Positions 1 through 6,569 of a stretch of 64,000 nt of DNA are shown in pieces. The stretch lies in NCBI RefSeq assembly GCF_014202225.1, contig NZ_JACHGE010000005.1, positions 124,001-188,000 on the forward strand, read 5' to 3'. The notes beneath the pieces were generated by a model. It was not told the DNA's origin. It searched no databases and worked only from the letters and a program-made list of their open reading frames with translations. This stretch comes from Algibacter amylolyticus. GTDB taxonomy: Bacteria > Bacteroidota > Bacteroidia > Flavobacteriales > Flavobacteriaceae. The position numbers were made by a program, and so were the translations under genes. How positions within the stretch are numbered: position 1 is the stretch's first letter; every line of letters begins with the position of its first letter.

Positions 1-741
1 TTTACCCGCATTAACCATAAGCATGATTCTGCGTGGTGTTTGTAGCGAATTTACAAAGCCTTGAATATCTGAAAATGCTTGTGCGGAATCTAGCTCTTTA
101 TGACTATTTTTAAAATGTATGGCAACATCTTCTTCCGTTCCTTTTACTTCGCGATTAAACACGGAAATATTAAATCCTTTTTGAGCCAAGTTTCTACTTA
201 AGCTTTTTCCCATGACACCTAATCCAAATAACCCAAATTCTGATTTCATTTTTATGTCCTTTGTTATTTTATCAACTATTTCTTCTGGTGTTAAACCAAT
301 ATTTATTTCTAGAGCGTTAGATGGATTTTCGAGCGTATCAAATTGCGATTGCAATAAGCTGGAATCCATAAAATGATTTTCTCTTTTATTAAGTCGTTCT
401 ACAATCTGATTATAACTTCCTACCAAATGCACCCATGCTGTTTGGTCCTCAACCCCTTTACTTAATAATGTTCGGTAAGATTCTTTTAAAGCCGAACAAA
501 CAATAACACAACTGCTTTTTTGAAGTTCTGTTTTAGCCAACTCATTAAGTGTTTGTAACCACCCTAAACGATCGGCATCATTTAAAGGAAGGCCGCTACT
601 CATTTTATCTATGTTTGATTGTGGATGAAAATCATCACCATCAAAAAATGGAATTTTAAAACGTTTAGCAAGCATTTGCCCGATAGTACTCTTTCCGCAG
701 CCCGAAACGCCCATTATATAAATAACCTTATTTGAATTCAT
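1..741 (-). CDS. Gluconokinase / 6-phosphogluconate dehydrogenase in-frame fusion (C-terminus outside window)
   Basis: Residues 1 to about 160 are a GntK-type gluconokinase: a Walker A motif GVSGCGKST at residues 11-19, FFDGDDFHP and the SALKESYR segment. Without any stop the frame continues from Met165 (codon 249-247) into EFGLFGLGVMGKSLSRNLA, the NAD(P)-binding start of 6-phosphogluconate dehydrogenase, for 83 residues to the window edge. The kinase would make 6-phosphogluconate from gluconate and the second half would oxidise it to ribulose 5-phosphate, so two consecutive steps sit on one chain. An AAGGAC stretch lies just before Met165, so a second, separate start for the dehydrogenase is possible. 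The gene follows the alginate lyase by 21 bp on the same strand and is probably in its operon. The fusion itself is read directly; bifunctionality is inferred. Confidence 0.85.
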   Translation of the reverse strand, partial: MNSNKVIYIMGVSGCGKSTIGQMLAKRFKIPFFDGDDFHPQSNIDKMSSGLPLNDADRLGWLQTLNELAKTELQKSSCVIVCSALKESYRTLLSKGVEDQTAWVHLVGSYNQIVERLNKRENHFMDSSLLQSQFDTLENPSNALEINIGLTPEEIVDKITKDIKMKSEFGLFGLGVMGKSLSRNLAQKGFNISVFNREVKGTEEDVAIHFKNSHKELDSAQAFSDIQGFVNSLQTPRRIMLMVNAGK

Positions 742-762
742 TTGCTATTTAAATAAGATTAA

Positions 763-1821
763 TTATTTTAGAGTTGGCATGGTTCCTTCGCCAACGGTTG
801 CTTCTTTAAACCAAACTTCGGCATAACAACCATTTGCATATTGTTTAGCAATATCGCCACCGTAAGTTTCGGCACCAGCATGCCATACGATATTATCTTC
901 AGGGTCTTTTCCGTTTGTTTGATTGTAGGCACCTTGTTTAAAATAATTAATTTCGCCGGCATAAGCGCTATCGCGCTCTACACCATCTCTACCTATTGCA
1001 GCGTACAAGGTTTTTATTTGTTCTGGCATATCTGCCTTTGTGGAAAAATCAGACTTCAACAAGTTTTTAGTAAACGTTACTGTATCATGGCCTTTACTCT
1101 TAAAAGTAAGATACATGATACCTTTATAAACATTTATCTCATAACTAAACTCTTCGCCTAAAGCAATACCATCCTTAGGTTCTTCAGGATACGTTTCTGA
1201 ACTAGCACCAACAACAGACATATCATAACCCCAAACAGGTGTTGAATAATCCCATCGTTTCGAGTTATCGCCAGCCGTATTAATTTCGTAATTCCAAAAC
1301 ACAGAACCTTTTGAATGACCAGGAAATTTTTTGTAAAAGATTTTTATGGGTTCGTTTTCATGACCTTCATCACTATGAATTTGACCAACTACTACCGAAT
1401 ACGAAGCCGCAACTCTAGCATCGCCAGAAACTGAAACATGCTGCACCTTTAAGGTTCCTGTTAACTTGCCACCTGTTTCTGGTATCCAATGTTTTTTCTG
1501 CCCTAACTCTGTTCTTGTATTACTAGATGTCCTAGACGTAATGCCGGAGTTTGGCGTTTTATAAACCACCCAATTAGTTTCCCCATCCGCAGCTACATAA
1601 AAGAAATCTTTGTGTTCAACATGTATTAAATCATTATAACTTTTACCATCACCACAAAGAATTTTCCATTCTGCCATAAAAGGAATAACATCACTTGGAT
1701 AAATAGTAGTTATAGCTTCCTTTTCTGTTGCTTTTTTAGGTTTATTATTACAACTGCTCAATGCCAGTACACAAATCAATAAAAATGAATGTGTAAAAAT
1801 ATTAGTGATTTTGTTGGTCAT
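763..1821 (-). CDS. Alginate lyase, polysaccharide lyase family 7 lipoprotein
   Basis: A lipoprotein signal peptide ends at LSSC (Cys24), so the protein is probably membrane-anchored. The PL7 signature blocks are present in order: RTEL at residues 103-106, QIH at 147-149 and YFKQGAYNQ at 293-301. In PL7 enzymes these supply the Arg, Gln, His and Tyr of the active site for beta-elimination of alginate. Length (352 aa) fits a single-domain PL7 with a lipoprotein leader. One deviation: the first block normally continues to a second basic residue (R-x-E-L-R) but here reads RTELG. A doubled operator and a candidate -7 box lie about 140 bp upstream, and the gluconokinase fusion follows downstream. 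The family call is confident; preference for M or G blocks cannot be read. Confidence 0.85.
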   Translation of the reverse strand: MTNKITNIFTHSFLLICVLALSSCNNKPKKATEKEAITTIYPSDVIPFMAEWKILCGDGKSYNDLIHVEHKDFFYVAADGETNWVVYKTPNSGITSRTSSNTRTELGQKKHWIPETGGKLTGTLKVQHVSVSGDARVAASYSVVVGQIHSDEGHENEPIKIFYKKFPGHSKGSVFWNYEINTAGDNSKRWDYSTPVWGYDMSVVGASSETYPEEPKDGIALGEEFSYEINVYKGIMYLTFKSKGHDTVTFTKNLLKSDFSTKADMPEQIKTLYAAIGRDGVERDSAYAGEINYFKQGAYNQTNGKDPEDNIVWHAGAETYGGDIAKQYANGCYAEVWFKEATVGEGTMPTLK

Positions 1822-1957
1822 CTTATTTTAAAGTTTTAGTTTAAGTCGCTATTAATCAGGATACGAAAAAGAATATCTTCTAATTAAAACCCAAATGGCA
1901 TTGAACTTAACATAAAATAATTTAGTTCAATTTTACATTAATTTCTAAAAACAGAAA

Positions 1958-1987
1958 TTGGTACACCAAATTGGTACACCAAATATA
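1958..1987 (-). promoter_or_regulatory. Doubled TTGGTACACCAA operator overlapping a candidate -7 box
   Basis: Two copies of TTGGTACACCAA lie at 1958-1969 and 1971-1982, one base apart. Each is a TTGGT/ACCAA inverted repeat with a two-base centre. On the minus strand TATATTTG (1987-1980) matches the Bacteroidetes -7 consensus TAnnTTTG and overlaps the operator, 160 bp upstream of the alginate lyase start. TTGGTnnACCAA resembles sites of GntR-family (FadR/UxuR-like) uronate regulators, so repression relieved by an alginate-derived sugar acid is a reasonable inference. No clear -33 element was seen. The rest of 1822-2204 holds no gene I can support. Confidence 0.5.
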
Positions 1988-2204
1988 GAGACTATTTTGC
2001 TATTATTAAAATAAATTACGTTTTAAATATCAAAACCTCAATAAAACCATTGTAAAGACTGCTAAAACGCGAAGATTTAACAAAAACATTTAGCAAAGAA
2101 TGAGCAAAATAAAGAAAGGCTATGCAAAAAGCAGAGTGCAGATTCAACTAAAATGATACAGATTTAAGGGTCTTATTATTAATTACCTTTAATATATAAC
2201 AAAA

Positions 2205-2237
2205 AAAACACCGTTAATCATGGATTAACGGTGTTTT
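2205..2237. terminator. Strong bidirectional hairpin terminator
   Basis: A 15-bp perfect stem (AAAACACCGTTAATC at 2205-2219 with its complement at 2223-2237) has a 3-base loop. It is preceded by an A-tract at 2201-2208, which reads as T on the minus strand. It sits just beyond the tRNA 3'-end-like sequence at 2260-2275, in the position of a native minus-strand tRNA terminator. Confidence 0.75.
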
Positions 2238-2259
2238 AAATAATTTCTAACTCTAGGTT

Positions 2260-2275
2260 AGTCGGGGTGGCAGGA
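2260..2275 (-). other. tRNA 3'-end fragment, candidate attachment site
   Basis: Read on the minus strand the sequence TCCTGCCACCCCGACT matches the typical end of a bacterial tRNA (T-arm 3' half plus acceptor stem, tRNA-Pro-like). No tRNA body precedes it: the bases at 2276-2350 do not fold into a cloverleaf. Such orphan 3' ends are left when an integrative element inserts into a tRNA gene. A mobilization gene lies 400 bp away and the hairpin at 2205-2237 is where a tRNA terminator would be. The stretch 2276-2674 contains no gene I can recognise. Confidence 0.45.
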
Positions 2276-2674
2276 AGCCATTCATATCCTACAAACCACT
2301 ATATATCAATCATTTAAAAATTTTAAAAACAAGCTGTTAGCCGATTTGTTGACAAAACTATAAATGACCTCAAAATAAATTACTTTACTTACTGGTATTA
2401 TAAATATATAGCTTATAAAGAACCAAAACAAGATAAATGTCTGTAAATTTTATAAAAAACAAACAATGCTTTCATACAACAGCAGAGTAAGTAAAATTAT
2501 CTGAACAGATTATAAAAGAATATAGTTTATACTCACAAAAATTAGCTCGATAAAAATGGTACGAAAGTAATATGGTAAATTACATTGGGTAGGGAAAAAT
2601 AAAGTCGTTAGTCATCATCAAAATTTAGCTTTTATATATTCCAACCTACATATTTTAGAATGGATCTTTCTCAT

Positions 2675-3235
2675 TTAAGAATTACTTATATTTCTTCTAA
2701 CTTTCTCAAGTTCACCCTCTGTAAGCTCCAATTTTAAATAGTCTTTACCGAATCTGCTTTTTACAACCTTAACCTTATCCAATAAATAAACAAAATCTTT
2801 TTTAACAGATTTCATATTCTGTTCTAAACGCTCATATCGTATTTTAGGTACGGTGACCTCTTTAAATTCTTTATCAGTTTGCACCTTCTTCTCCTTGACC
2901 TCTTTCTCCAAAATGAGCTTTTCCTGTTTAGGTTCAAACTCCATAAATAATGATTGCAACATCGCAGTTGTTGGTTTGTCATGATGCTTTTCGATATCCT
3001 TTATGATAGCAATTACTGCATTGATACGCTTCTTGATTTCACTCTCTAAAGTTTGCATATTTGGACCTAAAGTTTCGTTTGGCGAAATGCCATTTTCTTC
3101 GAAAAAATCAATCATTAATAACAATGTCATCGATTGTGATTTTGACATTTTTTTACAAAATTTTCGAAATCTATCTGCTACAGAAACCTTAATTCCTAGC
3201 TTCTCAAACCGCTCTTTTTCATATCCTTTATCCAT
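2675..3235 (-). CDS. BfmA/BtgA-like mobilization protein
   Basis: This 186-aa protein begins with a short basic segment (IKVSVADRFRKFCKKMSKSQSMTLLLMIDFFEENG) of the ribbon-helix-helix type found in BfmA/BtgA mobilization proteins of Bacteroidetes elements. A long charged helical region follows (about residues 60-130), probably coiled coil. In the family such proteins bind the transfer origin and help a relaxase. No relaxase gene is visible in the window, so the element is partial or the partner is elsewhere. Two TTTTTTCTGAAAAAA palindromes lie directly at and upstream of the start codon. The family assignment rests on the N-terminal pattern and overall shape. Confidence 0.65.
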   Translation of the reverse strand: MDKGYEKERFEKLGIKVSVADRFRKFCKKMSKSQSMTLLLMIDFFEENGISPNETLGPNMQTLESEIKKRINAVIAIIKDIEKHHDKPTTAMLQSLFMEFEPKQEKLILEKEVKEKKVQTDKEFKEVTVPKIRYERLEQNMKSVKKDFVYLLDKVKVVKSRFGKDYLKLELTEGELEKVRRNISNS

Positions 3236-3291
3236 TTTTTCTGAAAAAATTTGTTGTTTTTATTGGGTTGCGGGGATTTTTTCTGAAAAAA
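3235..3291. promoter_or_regulatory. Pair of TTTTTTCTGAAAAAA palindromes upstream of the mobilization gene
   Basis: Identical 15-bp near-perfect palindromes occur at 3235-3249 and 3277-3291, 42 bp apart (about four helical turns). The first begins at the last base of the mobilization gene's start codon. Position and spacing suggest binding sites for a dimeric regulator, possibly the RHH-like mobilization protein itself. This is inference only. Confidence 0.35.
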
Positions 3292-3432
3292 CAATGTTTA
3301 AAATTCTAAAATCAAAACAATCAATCGCCGAAAGGTGTTAATTTCACTAGGGTTTTTAAAAAACTGAAAATCGAAACATCGCGCTAGCGTGTTACCCTCT
3401 TGCTATTCCTTTTCGTCCCGATTTATCGGGAC
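3292..3432. other. Non-coding region with inverted repeats, possible transfer origin
   Basis: No supported gene lies in 3292-3625. The stretch has a short palindrome CGCTAGCG (3382-3389) and an inverted repeat GTCCCGAT-TT-ATCGGGAC (3415-3432). It lies directly upstream of the mobilization gene, where transfer origins of small Bacteroidetes mobilizable elements are usually found. No nick-site consensus is recognisable, so oriT is only a possibility. Confidence 0.2.
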
Positions 3433-3466
3433 AAAAAAAATACCATTACATCCAATAATGTAATGG
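3431..3466 (-). terminator. Minus-strand hairpin terminator
   Basis: CCATTACAT (3443-3451) pairs with ATGTAATGG (3458-3466) around a 6-base loop. On the minus strand the hairpin is followed by a T-run (A-run 3433-3440 on plus). It could end transcripts coming from the small genes at 3.6-4.6 kb. Confidence 0.55.
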
Positions 3467-3577
3467 CTTTTAATGTAACACGAATTGAAATTAGATTTTT
3501 TAAGAGTGTTCTTATTGAAGTTTAAAAGTATCTTTAGTAAACCACTCTTTTTGTTGCAGAATATAAAATAACAGGAC

Positions 3578-3606
3578 AAAAAAAGACCTCTAAATAATTA
3601 AAGGTC
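3578..3606 (-). terminator. Minus-strand hairpin terminator after the 72-aa gene
   Basis: GACCT (3585-3589) pairs with AGGTC (3602-3606), and on the minus strand seven T residues follow (3584-3578). It lies 20 bp beyond the stop of the small gene at 3626-3844. Confidence 0.55.
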
Positions 3607-3625
3607 CTGGGTTAATAATTTGATT

Positions 3626-3844
3626 TTAAATATTAAAAACATAGTCATAAGAATACAGATTTCTTAGAGCTTCTTCTTCCAATAGTTTGTCATATTCAAT
3701 ATGATGTTCTTCGGCGTAGCGTTTCAAATCATTTCCAAATTTATGCTCAACATTTTTTTTGGAAACCGAAACCAAACGTTCTTGGGTTTCGTTATCGAGG
3801 TTCGTATAATTGAGATATACCATAACGCAATTTTCAGTATTCAC
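3626..3844 (-). CDS. Small acidic hypothetical protein of the mobile-element segment
   Basis: This is a 72-aa protein with no signal peptide or membrane segment, rich in Asn, Glu and Tyr (NTENCVMVYLNYTNLDNETQERL near the start). I do not recognise a family. The start overlaps the end of the frameshifted DUF6876-like gene by 11 bp, which suggests translational coupling in one small operon with that gene and ssb. A terminator follows. Being intact between a decayed gene and a terminator, it is likely a real accessory gene of the element. Confidence 0.5.
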   Translation of the reverse strand: MNTENCVMVYLNYTNLDNETQERLVSVSKKNVEHKFGNDLKRYAEEHHIEYDKLLEEEALRNLYSYDYVFNI

Positions 3845-4218
3845 TTGGAAGCATCAGCGTATTATCCACGAAAAACAATCGCAATTCATCCAAAGGAAAA
3901 TCGGTTACATCATATCGGTGCGTTTCAAAAATTTTATCATTTCCATCACTATAATTAATGATGGCTTCGCATTGCGTTTCAAACTGTTCCTTTTCAGAAA
4001 GTCGTTTAAAATCGATGGTAATAAAAGAACTTCTATTTGATAAACTTTTTTTTTGCAATTACTGAAGCATCTGTAATCAGCCAAAAGCATTCCGCTTCGT
4101 TGGCTAAATATTTCAATCCATCAGTAAAACGAGTTCCAATTAATGGGATTTTAAAAAACATTTCTGTACCACAAAAATATTGCAAATCGGCTTTTATTTT
4201 GTTAACTTTATCATTCAT
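3834..4218 (-). pseudogene. DUF6876-like protein gene, frameshifted at an A9 tract
   Basis: Two overlapping frames together make one protein. The first (4218-4033) gives MNDKVNKIKADLQYFCGTE to about 60 residues with FTDGLKYLANEAECFWLI. The second (up to 4058, ending 3834) continues with SLSNRSSFITIDFKRL and ends FPLDELRLFFVDNTLMLPSEY. This order and the FPLDE...LPSEY ending fit the DUF6876 family common on Bacteroidetes mobile elements. The frames switch at a run of nine A on the minus strand (4054-4046); eight A would restore one frame of about 127 codons. It may be a real mutation, slippage or a sequencing error. Function of the family is unknown to me. Confidence 0.6.
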
Positions 4219-4248
4219 TGTAATTCTATTTTATAAGATTAATAATGA

Positions 4249-4287
4249 AAAAGAGAGCGCTACTTTTCCACAGGAACGCTCTCTTTT
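4249..4287. terminator. Bidirectional terminator downstream of ssb
   Basis: AAAAGAGAGCG (4249-4259) pairs perfectly with CGCTCTCTTTT (4277-4287) around a 17-base loop, with U-rich ends in both directions. It lies 10 bp beyond the ssb stop codon, between ssb and the DUF6876-like gene. Confidence 0.7.
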
Positions 4288-4296
4288 AATTTTAAA

Positions 4297-4650
4297 TTAT
4301 TCCGTAGTGTTATCCCCTTTAATTCCTAAAAGCAAGATTTCATCTACGACCACTTCGGTAACGTATTTATTTTCTCCCTCTTTGGTTTCATAAGAGCGTG
4401 AGGTCAATTTTCCCTCTAGTGCTACTTCTTTTCCTTTGCCTACATATTTCTCAACGATTTCGGCAATTTTTCCCCATGCCACAATATTGTGCCATTGGGT
4501 GTTTGTCACTTTTTCGCCTTTAGAATCTTTATAAGATTCATTAGTAGTGATTGAAAATTTTGCAACTTTCTTTCCGCTTTCAAGATTTGTGATTTCTGGC
4601 TCGTTTCCTACGTTGCCAATTAACTGTACTTTGTTTTTTAGAGTACTCAT
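4297..4650 (-). CDS. ssb: Single-stranded DNA-binding protein of the mobile element
   Basis: This 117-aa protein is a compact OB fold: LKNKVQLIGNVGNEPEI at the start, KKVAKFSITTNESY, TQWHNIVAWGKIAEIVEKYVGKGKEVALEGKL and the KYVTEVVVDEILLLG end. These are the strand segments of bacterial SSB. It is shorter than housekeeping SSB and lacks the acidic C-terminal tail (ends GIKGDNTTE), as is common for copies on plasmids and conjugative elements. It binds single-stranded DNA during replication or transfer of the element. Its neighbourhood (mobilization protein, DUF6876-like gene) supports an element origin. Confidence 0.9.
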   Translation of the reverse strand: MSTLKNKVQLIGNVGNEPEITNLESGKKVAKFSITTNESYKDSKGEKVTNTQWHNIVAWGKIAEIVEKYVGKGKEVALEGKLTSRSYETKEGENKYVTEVVVDEILLLGIKGDNTTE

Positions 4651-4719
4651 AATTAAAAAATTTAAAGATTAATTTACCTATCTGAACTATTCAGAAAGGC
4701 TTTAAAATTGATTTACTTA

Positions 4720-4910
4720 TTATATCCAGAGCGTTTTCCTTTTTTTGTTTTCCTGCCTGCCGGCAGGCAGGTTTAACTTTTGTTCTGCTTCCTTTTTATT
4801 GATTTTGTAAGATTTCATAAGATTCATTTTAGATTTACTTCCCATATAGCCTTCGCTGTTACCTTTTTTTGTTGCTAAGTGTTTTTCAATATTTAGGTTT
4901 GTTTAGACAT
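4720..4910 (-). pseudogene. Remnant of a small mobile-element gene with a palindromic repeat inserted
   Basis: A frame reading NIEKHLATKKGNSEGYMGSK and then MNLMKSYKINKKEAEQKLN ends at TAA (4722-4720). A plausible start ATG at 4910-4908 is one base out of frame (an A seems lost near 4900), so only a 41-aa ORF from 4845 is intact. The C-terminal part encodes LPAGRQ from the palindrome at 4752-4771, which has apparently been inserted into the gene. I do not recognise the family. Confidence 0.35.
4752..4771. repeat. Perfect 20-bp palindrome CCTGCCTGCCGGCAGGCAGG
   Basis: The 20 bases are fully self-complementary and much more GC-rich than the surroundings. The motif resembles a dispersed palindrome of Flavobacteria that encodes PAGRQ when it lands in a reading frame, as it does here at the end of the remnant ORF. 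It occurs once in this window. Confidence 0.6.
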
Positions 4911-4930
4911 ATAAAAAGAGCGAGGGAAGC

Positions 4931-4952
4931 CTGCGCTGAGCGCAGTCGAAGT
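4931..4952. repeat. REP-like element CTGCGCTGAGCGCAG plus TCGAAGT
   Basis: CTGCGC and GCGCAG flank a TGA loop and are followed by TCGAAGT. This is the form of a widely dispersed extragenic repeat in Bacteroidetes genomes. Only one copy is in this window. The surrounding 4911-5302 carries no supported gene and is probably degraded element DNA. Confidence 0.45.
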
Positions 4953-5149
4953 GAGCCTGATTATGCTGTCGTTCAAAGCTGAATGTTGTTATTTTGCTGT
5001 CAAAAAAAGGTATGACGGTTTTGGATTACGGAAGTGAATATAAATTCTTTGTGAAATACAAAATCATAGGAAGTGGAACACAGTGACAAATACATTTTTA
5101 TTCCTATTTAGCGGACTTGATTTACGCTTTTTCCTTGGAATGAAGTGTT

Positions 5150-5171
5150 CCTTTCCAGCGAAGCGGAAAGG
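5150..5171. repeat. Inverted repeat CCTTTCC/GGAAAGG
   Basis: CCTTTCC (5150-5156) and GGAAAGG (5165-5171) flank AGCGAAGC. It lies in the gene-poor stretch between the mobile-element remnant and the PUL. No function can be assigned. Confidence 0.35.
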
Positions 5172-5302
5172 GTTAACGGAATGAAAAGTCAAAAGTGAGG
5201 ATTATGTCCAAGACCTTTGTTAATGAAGCTCTTTTTCTGGAATGTAGTTTTTACGGAATGCAGAGGAATGTGCTGATTGGCTTTAAAAAAATAGTAATAT
5301 TA

Positions 5303-5341
5303 AAAAGCCACTAATCATCAACTTGACAATTAGTGGCTTTT
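5303..5341. terminator. Bidirectional terminator at the end of the PUL operon
   Basis: AAAAGCCACTAAT (5303-5315) pairs perfectly with ATTAGTGGCTTTT (5329-5341) around a 13-base loop, giving a T-tract on either strand. It is the first strong hairpin after galE (stop at 5509) and may end the long minus-strand PUL transcript. The bases 5342-5508 hold nothing else I can identify. Confidence 0.7.
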
Positions 5342-5508
5342 AGTTTTACTGAACCAAACCTTTGTGTTTTAAACTCTTTATATCGGTTTATTCTCTTCTT
5401 ATAATTAGCCTTTGGTTAATTTTCAAAATATTTAATTAGAATTGTTCCCTTTTTTATATACTTCTGAATACTCTCGCTTAAATCTAATTTATAAAAATGT
5501 ATTCAGGT

Positions 5509-6528
5509 CTATTTAATACGCTGCTCCCATTTCCAAGCTGAGGATAACGCATCCTTTAAATCCAATTCAGGTTTCCAACCTAGCACATTATTTGCCTTTG
5601 TGGTATCAGCGTATGCTGCAATAACATCGCCTTCCCGCCTTTCTACAATTTTGTAATTTAATTTTTGGTTTGAAACTGCTTCAAAAGCAGAAATCACTTC
5701 TAACACTGATGAACCTTTCCCTGTACCTATGTTAAACACTTCATAATTGTCAGTATTATTACCACTGATAAGACGCTTTAGAGCAGCAACATGCGCTTTT
5801 GCTAAATCTACCACATGGATATAATCTCTTATACAAGTACCATCTTCTGTTGGATAATCATCGCCAAAAACAGATAATTCTTCCCGCAAACCCATCCCAG
5901 TTTGAGTAATAAAAGGTACTAGGTTTTGTGGGGTTCCAATTGGCAACTCGCCAATATTGACAGAGTCATGCGCCCCAATTGGATTAAAATACCTCAGAGC
6001 TATAGCTTTTAAATTTTCTGAAACTTTGCATGTATCATATATTATTTCTTCGCCTATTTGCTTTGTATTTCCATATGGAGACTCAGCTTCTTTTATTGGT
6101 GCAGCTTCAGTAATAGGCAATGTTTCTGCTTGACCATAAACCGTACATGATGAACTAAAAATAAAATTAGAAGATGCCTTCTTTTGTAATTCTTCTAAAA
6201 TATAGATTAATGTATTTAGGTTATTCTCATAATACAATAACGGTAATTTCACGCTTTCACCTACTGCTTTGGAAGCTGCAAAATGAATAACACCTAAAAC
6301 ATCATGATGTCGGCTAAAAAAATCGACGACTAAAGGTTTGTCTCTTAAATCAAATTTTTCAAATATTGGTGTAATACTAGTTATCGCTTGTATACCTTTT
6401 AAAACCTCTTCTGTTGAATTTGAAAGGTTATCAATTATCACAACTTCAAACCCTTCATTTTGAAGTTCGACCACCACATGGGAGCCAACAAACCCCAATC
6501 CACCTGTAACTACTATTTTTTGTTTCAT
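5509..6528 (-). CDS. galE: UDP-glucose 4-epimerase
   Basis: This 339-aa cytoplasmic SDR enzyme interconverts UDP-galactose and UDP-glucose in the Leloir pathway. The N-terminal NAD-binding motif GGLGFVGSH is at residues 9-17. SSSCTVYG and the catalytic SPYGNTK (Ser/Tyr/Lys) follow mid-protein, then RYFNPIGAH and the C-terminal FNIGTGKGSSVLEV region typical of GalE. Length matches the family. It is the last gene of the PUL, directly downstream of a broken sugar symporter and in the same cluster as an aldose 1-epimerase, so it probably handles galactose released from the polysaccharide. GalE homologues also epimerise other UDP-sugars, which cannot be excluded. Confidence 0.93.
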   Translation of the reverse strand: MKQKIVVTGGLGFVGSHVVVELQNEGFEVVIIDNLSNSTEEVLKGIQAITSITPIFEKFDLRDKPLVVDFFSRHHDVLGVIHFAASKAVGESVKLPLLYYENNLNTLIYILEELQKKASSNFIFSSSCTVYGQAETLPITEAAPIKEAESPYGNTKQIGEEIIYDTCKVSENLKAIALRYFNPIGAHDSVNIGELPIGTPQNLVPFITQTGMGLREELSVFGDDYPTEDGTCIRDYIHVVDLAKAHVAALKRLISGNNTDNYEVFNIGTGKGSSVLEVISAFEAVSNQKLNYKIVERREGDVIAAYADTTKANNVLGWKPELDLKDALSSAWKWEQRIK

Positions 6529-6569
6529 TTATTTTTATTTTATTTTGTTATTTATTTTTAAATTTTGAA

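Noticed and set aside
841-1161. Plus-strand open frame opposite the alginate lyase
   Set aside because: It is a shadow of the PL7 gene in another frame with no start context or family match, as are the other plus-strand frames opposite large genes.
2260-2330. Complete tRNA gene on the minus strand
   Set aside because: Only the 3' end is present. No anticodon arm or D-arm can be folded from the following bases.
3415-3432. Rho-independent terminator at GTCCCGAT...ATCGGGAC
   Set aside because: The A/T-tract is on the wrong side of the hairpin for the minus strand, and no gene ends on the plus strand there. Kept only as an inverted repeat.
4046-4054. Programmed -1 frameshift at an A-AAA-AAG heptamer in the DUF6876-like gene
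   Set aside because: The two halves join only by a +1 shift. A -1 shift enters a third, unrelated frame.
4651-5508. Further genes in this gap
   Set aside because: Only short frames without clear starts or family signatures were found, apart from the small remnant at 4720-4910.
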